Assembly (NCBI GenBank): GCA_963823535.1
Contig: CAWGLZ010000006.1
Coordinates: forward strand, 744,001 to 808,000
Direction: 5' to 3'
Length of the DNA: 64,000 bases
DNA from: RPQJ01 sp963823535
GTDB lineage: Bacteria > Pseudomonadota > Gammaproteobacteria > Steroidobacterales > Steroidobacteraceae
Shown: positions 25,481 through 35,544 of the stretch, one piece after another
How the letters are laid out: each line of letters begins with the position of its first letter
Position numbering within the stretch: position 1 is the first letter of the stretch
Position numbers and translations under genes: made by a program
The notes under the pieces: model-generated
What the model was told of the DNA's origin: nothing
Databases searched by the model: none
The model's input: the letters and a program-made list of their open reading frames with translations, nothing else

Positions 25481-27610
25481 ATGTCCGGGACGACGCGCAC
25501 GAATCCGCCGTTGCAGCGGATCAGCCAATTCCTGATCGTATTCCTCGTTTCCATGCTCGGCATCGTCGCGGGTTGCAGCGACGACGACAACGCGAAGGCG
25601 CGCAATCCCGTGCCTGTCCTCACGTCCGTGTCGCCGAGCGCAGCCACGGCCGGTGATGCGGCGTTCACGCTCACGGCCACGGGCACCGGGTTCGTGGTGG
25701 GTTCCGTGGTGCACTGGGACGGCGCGGCGCGGGCGACCACCTACGCCAGCAGCACGCAGCTGACCGCAGCCATTGCGGCCGCCGACGTGGCCGCCGCTGG
25801 CACGGCACAGGTGACGGTCGTCAACCCCACGCCGGGCGGCGGTACTTCATCGGCGGTCACGTTCACCATCGAAGCGGTCGTGCCGGTGCCGCCGGTACCG
25901 ACCATCACCGGGCTCGACCCGCCCGGCGTCGTCGTCGGCTATCCGGCGTTCGAACTCGTCGTGACGGGCACCGGCTTCGTGCAGGGTGCAACGGTGCAGT
26001 GGAATGGCGCAGATCGTGCCACCACGTTCGTGAGCGCCACGCAGGTGAAGGCCGCCATCCTGGCGACGGACGTCGCCAACCCGGTCAGCGTACCGGTGAC
26101 CGTGACCGTCCCGCCTCCCGGCGGCGGAACCAGCAACGCCCTGGTGTTCGTCGTCGCGGCTGCGCCGATGGCCGGCGTACCGGTACCGATCACCATCGCG
26201 CCGGACGGCTCGCCGCCGAACGGTCCGAGCATCAACGGCGGCCTGGACCTGTTCGGTCGCATCGCGGTCTTTGCATCCAGGGCGTCCAACCTCGTGCCGA
26301 ACGACACGAACGACGCCTGGGACGTCTTCCTGCGCGATACCTGCCTCGACTACTGGACGGGTGGACTGCTCGACGGCTGCACGCCGAAGACCACGCGCAT
26401 CTCGGTGGCGCCGGACGGCGCGCAGGCCGACGGTGACAGCGGCGCGACGGTCTCCAGCCCCGACGGGCCGGTCGCCCTCGGCTTCTACGGGCGTTACGTG
26501 GCGTTCGTGTCCTCGGCCAGCAACCTGGTCGCGGGCGACACGAATGGCGTGGACGACGTCTTCCTGCACGACACCTGCATCGACGCGTGGGGCGACGCGC
26601 TCGGTGGGTGCACGCCCGGTACGGTCCGGATCTCGGTGCATGACGACGGATCGCAGTCGAGCATGCCGGCCAGCGGGCCGGCCCTCGGTGACGAGGGCGG
26701 GCACGTCGTGTTCGTGAGCGCCGATCCGGACATCGTCGCCGGTGACGGCAACGGCGTGGCGGACGTCTTCCTGCGGGACGTGTGCCCGGGGCAGCTCGTG
26801 GGCTGCACGCCGGGGACGCGGCTGATCTCGAGGGCGCCGGGCCCGGCCGACTCCAACGGTCCGAGCGGGTCGCCGGCCTTCACGGGTCGCTACGTCGCGT
26901 TCACGTCGGCGGCGAGCAACCTGGTGCCGGGCGACACGAACGGCGTCGTGGACGTCTTCATGCGCGACACCTGCATCGGGGTCGGTGGCGGGTGCACGCC
27001 GTCGACCGAGCGCGTCTCGCTCGGCGATGGCGACGTGCAGGCGGATGGCGCGAGTGCCGAACCGCTGGTCACCCTGCCGATGTCGAGCATGTCCGGCTTC
27101 GACTACCACGGCCGCTTCGTGGTCTTCACATCGAGCGCCTCGAACCTCGTCGCGGGCGACACGAACGGCGTCACGGACGTGTTCATGCGTGACACGTGCC
27201 GCGGCTACCCGACTTGCGCGCCGTCCACCCAGCGGATCTCGCTGACCAGCACGGGCCAGCAGATCGCTGGTGCGCCCTCGACCCAGCCCGGCCACATGCG
27301 CTGGGATGGCGAGGTGGTCATGTTCGTGACCGCCGCCGCCGGCGTGGTGCCGGGAGACACCAACGGTGTGGAAGACGTCATCATGCGTGGCGTCTGCCAC
27401 GACACGCCAACCTGTGCCAGGACGACCGCGCGCCTGTCGGTGGGCGAGAACGATGCGGAAGGGAATGGCGCCAGCCTCCAGCCGCGCGGCAACTACGACG
27501 CGTGGGCCGGACCTTCGTACGCTACGTTCGTTTCGAAGGCGACCAACTTCTGGCCGGGCGGTGCGCCGATTCCGTTCGACGGCGCGATCTTCCGGACCAC
27601 GACGCGCTAG
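25481..27610 (+). CDS. Lipoprotein with two IPT/TIG domains and DTNGVxDVFxRDTC repeats
   Basis: 709 residues. A lipoprotein signal ends in LGIVAGC (Cys32). Two IPT/TIG immunoglobulin-like domains follow (about 42-130 and 137-225: TSVSPSAATAGDAAFTLTATGTGFVVGS and the parallel GLDPPGVVVGYPAFELVVTGTGFVQGA). The C-terminal 480 residues hold six full and one degenerate repeat of a pattern like Y-V-A-F-x-S-x-A-S-N-L-V-x-G-D-T-N-G-V-x-D-V-F-x-R-D-T-C...C-T-P-x-T-x-R-I-S, suggesting a PD40-like beta-propeller with one Cys pair per blade. It is probably anchored in the outer membrane. A strong AAGGAGG precedes the ATG and a hairpin terminator follows. Ligand is unknown. Confidence 0.85.
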   Translation: MSGTTRTNPPLQRISQFLIVFLVSMLGIVAGCSDDDNAKARNPVPVLTSVSPSAATAGDAAFTLTATGTGFVVGSVVHWDGAARATTYASSTQLTAAIAAADVAAAGTAQVTVVNPTPGGGTSSAVTFTIEAVVPVPPVPTITGLDPPGVVVGYPAFELVVTGTGFVQGATVQWNGADRATTFVSATQVKAAILATDVANPVSVPVTVTVPPPGGGTSNALVFVVAAAPMAGVPVPITIAPDGSPPNGPSINGGLDLFGRIAVFASRASNLVPNDTNDAWDVFLRDTCLDYWTGGLLDGCTPKTTRISVAPDGAQADGDSGATVSSPDGPVALGFYGRYVAFVSSASNLVAGDTNGVDDVFLHDTCIDAWGDALGGCTPGTVRISVHDDGSQSSMPASGPALGDEGGHVVFVSADPDIVAGDGNGVADVFLRDVCPGQLVGCTPGTRLISRAPGPADSNGPSGSPAFTGRYVAFTSAASNLVPGDTNGVVDVFMRDTCIGVGGGCTPSTERVSLGDGDVQADGASAEPLVTLPMSSMSGFDYHGRFVVFTSSASNLVAGDTNGVTDVFMRDTCRGYPTCAPSTQRISLTSTGQQIAGAPSTQPGHMRWDGEVVMFVTAAAGVVPGDTNGVEDVIMRGVCHDTPTCARTTARLSVGENDAEGNGASLQPRGNYDAWAGPSYATFVSKATNFWPGGAPIPFDGAIFRTTTR

Positions 27611-27615
27611 TGGTC

Positions 27616-27650
27616 GATGGGGCGGCGCACTAGCGCGCCGCCCCATCTTC
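27616..27650 (+). terminator. Hairpin terminator after the repeat lipoprotein gene
   Basis: A 13-base arm (GATGGGGCGGCGC) pairs perfectly with GCGCCGCCCCATC across a 6-base loop, starting five bases after the stop codon and followed by a short T-rich tail (TTCATTC). It is very GC-rich and stable. The sulfatase gene converges on it from the other strand, so it could serve both genes. Confidence 0.75.
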
Positions 27651-27695
27651 ATTCGTCATCCGAGCCAACGGCAGGCCGGCCGTGATCGAAGACCG

Positions 27696-29267
27696 TCAAC
27701 GTGTCAGTGTTTCCATCACCTGTTCGAGATTGAAGCTGGCCGCCTTCTGTCGCGGCGGATACTCCTTGAATGTCGCCAGAAACCGGCCAACGTAGTTCTG
27801 CGCAGGCAATAGCAGGTAGGGGCGGTCGAGGAACCAGTCATCGTAGGTGTTGGACGTGATCATTGCCCGCTCGTAGGGATCGCGGCGCAGATTGAAGAGC
27901 AGCGGCACCCGCAGGGTGACGAAGGGCTCACGCCACGCCTGGAACGTGGCTTCGGCCCGCTGCTCGAGGAATATCACCTTCCAGTCCCGCCATCGCAACG
28001 CCGTCAGGTCGCCGTCGTCGGAGAAATAGAAGATCTCATTGCGGGGGCTCTTGTTCGTCTCACCCGTCAGCAGCGGCAGGATGTTGTAGCCGTCGAGATG
28101 AATCTTGTAGGAGCGTGAGCCCAGCTTTTCGCCCTTGAGCAGCTGCTCCTTGACGTTCGGGTTCCCGGCCAGCGCGGCGAGGGTCGGCAGCCAGTCCATG
28201 TGGTGAACGACCTCGTTGGTCACGCTGCCGGCCTTGATCTTGCCGGGCCAGCGGACGAACGCCGGCACGCGCCAGCCGCCTTCCCAGTTGGTGTTCTTCT
28301 CACCGCGGAACGGTGTCATCGCCGCATCCGGCCAGGTATTCATGTGCGGGCCGTTGTCGGTCGAGTACATCACCAGCGTGTTGTCGGCGATGCCGAGCTC
28401 GTCGAGCAGCTTCAGGAACTTCCCGATGTGCATGTCGTGCTCGACCATGCCGTCCGAATACTCGTCCTGCCCGGAGATTCCGCGCAGCTCAGGCTTCACG
28501 TGGGTACGGAAATGCATGCGAGTGCCGTTCCACCACACGAACCAGGGCTTGCCTGCGGCATGGGCTTCGCGGATGAACTCGATCGCGCGGTCGGACGTCT
28601 CGTCGTCCACGGTCTCCATGCGCTTCTTGGTGAGGGGACCCGTGTCCTCGATGCGCTGCGTGCCGTCCCCGTTCGCCCAGGAATGAATCACGCCGCGAGG
28701 CCCGTAGCGTTCGCGGAACGTCTTTCCGTCATACAGCACGAGGTCGGCCGGATAGTCCTCGTTCTCGGGTTCTTCCTCGGCATTGAGGTGGTAGAGGTTG
28801 CCGAAGAACTCGTCGAAGCCGTGCATCGTCGGCAGATGCTCGTCCCGGTCACCGAGGTGATTCTTGCCGAACTGGCCTGTCCGGTAGCCCTGCGACCCCA
28901 GCACGCTCGCGATGGTCGGATCGTCCTTATGCATACCTTGGGTGGCACCCGGCAGACCCACTTTCGACAAGCCGGTCCGGAAGACGCTCTGCCCGGTGAT
29001 GAACGACGAGCGCCCGGCCGTGCAGGACTGCTCGCCGTAGTAGTCGGTGAAGGCCATGCCTTCCTGCGCAATGCGGTCGATGTTCGGGGTGCGGTAACCC
29101 ATCAGGCCCCGCGTGTTGTACGAGATGTTGGAGATCCCGACGTCGTCACCCCAGACCACGAGCACGTTTGGCTTGGCAGCCATTGCGCGGCCGGGGAGAG
29201 CCAGCGTCAGGATGACGCTGCCCGTCACGACGGCGATGAAACTTCGGCACAGGAGGTTGAGTTGCAT
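27696..29267 (-). CDS. Secreted arylsulfatase-type sulfatase (C-x-A-x-R)
   Basis: 523 residues with a signal peptide (SVILTLALPGRAMAA). The sulfatase metal site is visible (NVLVVWGDDVG). The formylglycine motif is C82-T-A-G-R in GEQSCTAGRSSFITG, with Ala where Pro is usual, followed by QGYRTGQFGKNHLG, WNGTRMHF, YSTDNGPHMNTWPDAAMTPFRGEKNTNWEGGWRVP and MDWLPTLAALAG. The Cys would need conversion to formylglycine by a maturase not encoded here. It is likely periplasmic or secreted and releases sulfate from an organic ester; the substrate is unknown. It stands alone. Confidence 0.88.
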   Translation of the reverse strand: MQLNLLCRSFIAVVTGSVILTLALPGRAMAAKPNVLVVWGDDVGISNISYNTRGLMGYRTPNIDRIAQEGMAFTDYYGEQSCTAGRSSFITGQSVFRTGLSKVGLPGATQGMHKDDPTIASVLGSQGYRTGQFGKNHLGDRDEHLPTMHGFDEFFGNLYHLNAEEEPENEDYPADLVLYDGKTFRERYGPRGVIHSWANGDGTQRIEDTGPLTKKRMETVDDETSDRAIEFIREAHAAGKPWFVWWNGTRMHFRTHVKPELRGISGQDEYSDGMVEHDMHIGKFLKLLDELGIADNTLVMYSTDNGPHMNTWPDAAMTPFRGEKNTNWEGGWRVPAFVRWPGKIKAGSVTNEVVHHMDWLPTLAALAGNPNVKEQLLKGEKLGSRSYKIHLDGYNILPLLTGETNKSPRNEIFYFSDDGDLTALRWRDWKVIFLEQRAEATFQAWREPFVTLRVPLLFNLRRDPYERAMITSNTYDDWFLDRPYLLLPAQNYVGRFLATFKEYPPRQKAASFNLEQVMETLTR

Positions 29268-29466
29268 AGGGACCGCTCCACTGGCTCGGGACTTCGTCTG
29301 CCGACGAAACTCGACGGGACGAACCGGATAGGGCAGCCAAACCTACATATGCAGGAGCCGGCCGTCCAGAGCCGATTCCACCGTCGTACGACCCGGATCG
29401 TTCGGTCCTGCGAAAGCGTCCTGCGACTCCGCGCCCCACAGCGCGACGGTCACCGCCAAGTGAAAC

Positions 29467-29497
29467 GGCGGGTGTGAGGCTCAGCCTCACACCCGCC
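29467..29497 (-). terminator. Perfect 31-base palindromic hairpin downstream of the PEP-CTERM gene
   Basis: Fifteen-base arms (GGCGGGTGTGAGGCT and its exact complement) flank a single central base. In the minus orientation it lies about 55 bases after the PEP-CTERM stop and is followed by GTTTCACTT, a weak T-containing tail. It most likely ends the PEP-CTERM transcript. It also lies upstream of the sulfatase gene, so it separates the two units. Confidence 0.55.
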
Positions 29498-29551
29498 ACG
29501 ATCGTCCCTGAAAGGCGCTTCCTGAGCGTCTCGTAAGGAGCCCCTGAGGTG

Positions 29552-30297
29552 TCAGTCTCCGCCGCGGCGGTAGCGCCGACGCGATGCGCCCATGCCCACC
29601 AGACCGAGGCCGAGCATCAACAGCGTGCCGGGCTCCGGAACGGGACTCGGTGGCGGGTCATCGTCATCGGGACCCGGGTTGTCCGGGTTCTGCCCGGGCT
29701 CGTCCGAGATAGAAACTGTCGATACCCAGATCGGCCCGCCGGCCGTCCGTGTCGCTCATCGCCGAGACGGTGAGCGACTGCAGGGTCGACGTCGCCGTGA
29801 ACAGCATCGTCTGCCAGGTCCAGCCTTCGAACACGCCGAAATCGGGGATCGTCATCAGCGCCGAGTTGTGGGTTTCGGCGCCGAAGGTGATCATCCAGAA
29901 ACCACCGGTCTCCGACCAGTCGCTGCGGGAGATGGCCTGCTCGAAGGAAATCTCATAGGTGTCGCCGACGACGAGGCCGTCGAGCGCCAGCTGCTGCGCG
30001 CTTTCGGTCCAGCTGGGCTGAAGCCCGATACCGTGCAGGAAATCGCCCGCCGGTGCTGCTCGGGGCCCAGGTATACCTGGCAAAGTTCGTGCTGCCGTTG
30101 AACGTATCGGGCGTGCCGCCCGTCGTCGTCCAGCCCGGCGGGACCGCCGAGTTGTGCGTGTTGGTATTGCCGACCCAGCCTTCGAAGCCGCCATTGGCGA
30201 ACGACAACAAGGCCGCATTGGCGTGCCCGCAGACCGCCAGGAGCGCCGTCGCGAGTAACGGCTTTGCCGCCTGCTTGATACAGATTCTTGTTCTCAT
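29552..30297 (-). pseudogene. PEP-CTERM sorting-signal protein, frame broken twice
   Basis: Three consecutive frames add up to one exported PEP-CTERM protein. The first gives a signal peptide and mature start (LLATALLAVCGHANAALLSFANGGFEGWVGN...STNFARYTWAPSSTG). After a shift near 30045-30050 the second gives DFLHGIGLQPSWTESAQQLALDGLVVGDTYEISFEQAI...LGIDSFYL. After another shift near 29710 the third gives a Pro/Asp linker and the sorting tail VPEPGTLLMLGLGLVGMGASRRRYRRGGD. Such tails are recognised by exosortase in species that make exopolysaccharide. The breaks may be real or sequence errors. Confidence 0.8.
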
Positions 30298-30703
30298 CTA
30301 AACGCTCCCCTTCTTTTCGAGCGGCTGCCGCTTTGCAGCGCACTCGCTGTAGCAACAATCCGGAAGCCTCGGCCGCAGTCAGCCTCCGCTTCCCCCGTCC
30401 CCTTTTCGGCTGAAGTGCTGCAATTCGCGCGCCAACTTGTCATAAGAGGCTGTTTTTCAAACACTTATGACAGCAACATGAATTCGTTTCGACCGCGAAG
30501 ACGCTGCTCTGCGTAAAGGAAGCCGACAAATTAGTCTTTGCTAATCAATTGGTTAGATTCCGCATATGGTCCTGATGAACCATATGTGCGGATCGCGCCC
30601 GGAGCTGCGCCGACTGACCAGCTGGAGAAGCTGAAGGAAAACTGGCCGATCAGGCCTGATCGATCAGCGCCTGACGCAATGTGCCGCGAGCCCCTGCAGC
30701 GTC
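30298..30703. other. Intergenic region between gyrB and the PEP-CTERM gene, rich in inverted repeats
   Basis: No gene is evident in these 406 bases. The right part is downstream of gyrB, the left part is the leader of the PEP-CTERM gene, both on the minus strand. It is less GC-rich than its surroundings and contains several inverted repeats: TGTCATAAG/CTTATGACA arms at 30438-30446 and 30464-30472, CATATGGT/ACCATATG arms at 30563-30570 and 30579-30586, and a 16-base perfect palindrome at 30647-30662. These could include a gyrB terminator and an operator for the PEP-CTERM promoter, but no function can be assigned. Confidence 0.6.
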
Positions 30704-33112
<2,409 letters not shown>

Positions 33113-33140
33113 GGGTTACCCGATGCAAGGTGACAGGAAA

Positions 33141-34214
33141 TTATATCAGACGGGTCACTGCGCCGTGTTCCACGTGGAACCGATGGCCCGTGGGCAACCC
33201 GGCCAAGGCGTCGTTCTCTGGATCCAGCGCTGTGACGAAGAGCTGGGCGGGCAGGCTCACCACTTCGTACAGGAGCCGGTGGAGATTCTGTGCGTCCAGT
33301 TCTGCGGCCGGATCATCCACGAGCAGTGCTGCTACGTCCGATCCCTGCTCCGCATCGCTTCTGAGCTGACCGAGCAGCAGGGCGGATGCGGCGAGCTTTT
33401 GCTGTCCGCGCGAGACGCGCTCCCGTGCCATCAAACCGTCAAAGCGGACTGCGAGGTCCGCTCTGTGCGGGCCGGCATGGGTCAGGCCCCTTTCCTGGTC
33501 GCGCGTCCAGGAGGCCGAGACCGATTCTTCAAGGGATCGGTCCGCCGCCCAGCCCTGCTGAAGAGTGATCTCCAGGGGAGCTCCTAGCAGCCTCTGCCCG
33601 ACCGCCGCCACATGTGGGGCCAAGGACTCAAGGTACCGGGCACGGTACTCGGCCACCCGCGTTCCCGCCTCGATCAGTTCTGGATCCCATGCCCGGCTCA
33701 CCGCGGCAGGTTGCGAGGTTCGCAGGGCGGCGTTCCGCTGGCGCAGCGCTCGCTGGTACCGCCGCCAATGGTCCACGAAGCCTGGTTCCACGTGGAACAC
33801 TCCCCAGTCGAGGTACCGTCGCCGCTCCTGAGGCCCACCCTCGATCAGCCGGTGCACTTCGGGATCGATGGCCTGTGCCGGCAGGATCGTTGCCAACTCG
33901 GCGAGGCCGGCCACCGGACGGCCACTCACTCGAGCCACTATTCCGGAACGCGAGACTTGCAACCCCAAGGGTCGTTGCCGACCTTCCGTCCCGATTCGCG
34001 CGGTCAACATGAACGCCTCGGCGCCTGCGCGAATCAGCGTCTCAGTGCGTGCAGTGCGGAACGAGCGCCCGCGTCCCAGAACGAAGATCGCCTCGAGCAA
34101 GCTGGTCTTGCCCGAGGCATTCTGTCCACTGATGAGATTGCAGCGAGGGTCGAGGTCCAGCTGGCCGAGCCGGATGCAACGGAAGTCCTCGATACCGAGG
34201 GCTTCAAGCGTCAT
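33141..34214 (-). CDS. recF: DNA replication and repair protein RecF
   Basis: 357 residues of the SMC-like ABC family. It begins MTLEALGIEDFRCIRLGQLDLDPRCNLISGQNASGKTSLLEAIFVLGRGRSFR with the Walker A motif, and later has the signature region (SRGQQKLAASALLLGQL) and Walker B (VAALLVDDPAAELD). RecF helps load RecA at gaps through RecR and RecO. It lies between dnaN and gyrB as in most bacteria. The gene contains two parS-like palindromes, each encoding Phe-His-Val-Glu. Confidence 0.96.
   Translation of the reverse strand: MTLEALGIEDFRCIRLGQLDLDPRCNLISGQNASGKTSLLEAIFVLGRGRSFRTARTETLIRAGAEAFMLTARIGTEGRQRPLGLQVSRSGIVARVSGRPVAGLAELATILPAQAIDPEVHRLIEGGPQERRRYLDWGVFHVEPGFVDHWRRYQRALRQRNAALRTSQPAAVSRAWDPELIEAGTRVAEYRARYLESLAPHVAAVGQRLLGAPLEITLQQGWAADRSLEESVSASWTRDQERGLTHAGPHRADLAVRFDGLMARERVSRGQQKLAASALLLGQLRSDAEQGSDVAALLVDDPAAELDAQNLHRLLYEVVSLPAQLFVTALDPENDALAGLPTGHRFHVEHGAVTRLI
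33166..33181. other. parS centromere site 1, inside the 3' end of recF
   Basis: TGTTCCACGTGGAACC matches 15 of 16 positions of the Pseudomonas-type parS (TGTTCCACGTGGAACA), including the full 14-base palindromic core GTTCCACGTGGAAC. ParB binds such sites near the origin to organise chromosome segregation. It lies about 2.3 kb from the dnaN-dnaA gap. On the recF strand it encodes Phe-His-Val-Glu. Confidence 0.85.
33784..33799. other. parS centromere site 2, inside recF
   Basis: GGTTCCACGTGGAACA again has the complete 14-base core and matches 15 of 16 consensus positions, the mismatch being at the opposite end from site 1. It lies 618 bases from site 1. The recF reading frame passes through as Phe-His-Val-Glu. 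Two near-perfect copies within one gene next to oriC make chance very unlikely. Confidence 0.85.
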
Positions 34215-34230
34215 TGAATCTGCTGCTGGC

Positions 34231-35331
34231 TCAAAGCCGCATCGGCATGACCACGAACCGCGACCCGACGTCCTGGCTGGAGTGGATGAGACAGCTGCTA
34301 TTTCCGTCGGTCAGCCCGATCAGGACTTCCTGGCCATCGATAGCGCCCAGCGCGTCCATCAGATAGTTCACGTTGAAGCCGATCTCTATTTCTTCGCCCT
34401 CGTACCCGACCTCGACCTCTTCCTCGGCTTCTTCCTGCTCCGGATTGTGCGACTGAATGGTCAGCAGACTGGGTTTGACCGCGAAGCGGATACCTCGATA
34501 TTTCTCGTTCGAGAGAATCGCAGCCCGTTGCAGTGCGTGGCGCAGATCATCGCGAACCGCAGTGACGATCCGTGGCGGGTCTCTCGGGATGACCCGGCTG
34601 TATTCCGGGAAACGACCGTCAATGAGCTTGGAAGTGAAGCGAATATCGCCGATCTTGACGCGAACGTGGTTACTTCCGATCGCTACGTCCAGAATCTGGT
34701 CTTCGTGGCCAAGGATCCGCTGCAGTTCCAGGACACCTTTGCGCGGAACGATGACCTGCTGGCCCGCTTTTGCGCCCTCCGGCAGATCAATCTCGCACAA
34801 AGCCAGACGATGGCCGTCAGTTGCGACAGATCGCAGCGTTTTCGCCGACGTTTCAAGCAAAAGGCCATTCAGATAGTAGCGAACGTCCTGTTGCGCCATG
34901 GAAAAATGCGTCTTCTCCAGCAACCGCTTGAAGTCCTTTTGCGGGATCTTCAGCGTCTGCTGGGCGTTGATTTCCTCCACCGTGGGGAACTCTGCAGCCG
35001 GCAAGGTCGACAACGTGAAGCGGCTCTTGCGGGCCCGGACCGTCATCCGTTCGCCGTCCAGGGTCATCGTGATCTCGACCCCCTCCGGCAGCGCCCGGCA
35101 GATGTCGAGCAGCTTTCGGCCGGGAATCGTGACTTCCCCGTTCCGCTGTACGTCCACTTCGGAAGTCGCCACGAGTTCGACTTCGAGGTCCGTTGCTGTT
35201 ACCGAGAGGCGCCCGCCCTTCGCCGACAGCAGTACGTTCGCGAGGATCGGCATCGTCTGCCGGCGTTCCACCACGCCGATGACAGACTGCAGCGGGCTCA
35301 GGATCGATTCGCGCTTGGCAATGATCTTCAT
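34231..35331 (-). CDS. dnaN: DNA polymerase III sliding clamp (beta subunit)
   Basis: 366 residues, the standard length, starting MKIIAKRESILSPLQSVIGVVERRQTMPILANVLLSAKGGRLSVTATDLEVELVA. The three clamp domains are complete and the C-terminus ends in VVMPMRL, the usual beta-clamp tail. It forms the ring that tethers polymerase III to DNA. A longer in-frame extension to 35532 runs through the AT-rich putative origin and is rejected. recF begins 16 bases after the stop. Confidence 0.98.
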   Translation of the reverse strand: MKIIAKRESILSPLQSVIGVVERRQTMPILANVLLSAKGGRLSVTATDLEVELVATSEVDVQRNGEVTIPGRKLLDICRALPEGVEITMTLDGERMTVRARKSRFTLSTLPAAEFPTVEEINAQQTLKIPQKDFKRLLEKTHFSMAQQDVRYYLNGLLLETSAKTLRSVATDGHRLALCEIDLPEGAKAGQQVIVPRKGVLELQRILGHEDQILDVAIGSNHVRVKIGDIRFTSKLIDGRFPEYSRVIPRDPPRIVTAVRDDLRHALQRAAILSNEKYRGIRFAVKPSLLTIQSHNPEQEEAEEEVEVGYEGEEIEIGFNVNYLMDALGAIDGQEVLIGLTDGNSSCLIHSSQDVGSRFVVMPMRL

Positions 35332-35544
35332 CGTGGCTCTTCCGGAAGTAATATCTTTATTTGAATTCTCTATAACTATAGTTTCTAGCACAGGCTCGGC
35401 CTGTGCAGAACGCCTTTTTTCCCTGTGTGGCCCGTCGGTTGCTGAAGGTGTAAACCCGCTGGCAATCGCCGGACTCCCTGTCGGCACCCTGTGGATGAAA
35501 TGTGCAGAAGAAGTCCCGCACCGGTTCTCCACAGCTTGGTCACG
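35332..35544. other. Candidate replication origin (oriC) between dnaN and dnaA
   Basis: This gap contains an AT-rich block (35347-35390) in otherwise very GC-rich DNA, suitable as an unwinding element. Around it are DnaA-box-like 9-mers: TGTGGATGA at 35490, TTCTCCACA at 35525 (each one mismatch from TGTGGATAA or its complement), and TGTGCAGAA twice (35402 and 35501, two mismatches each). It will also hold the dnaN promoter. It sits where gene orientation flips around dnaA. The dnaA-rpmH gap offers a second candidate. Confidence 0.6.
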
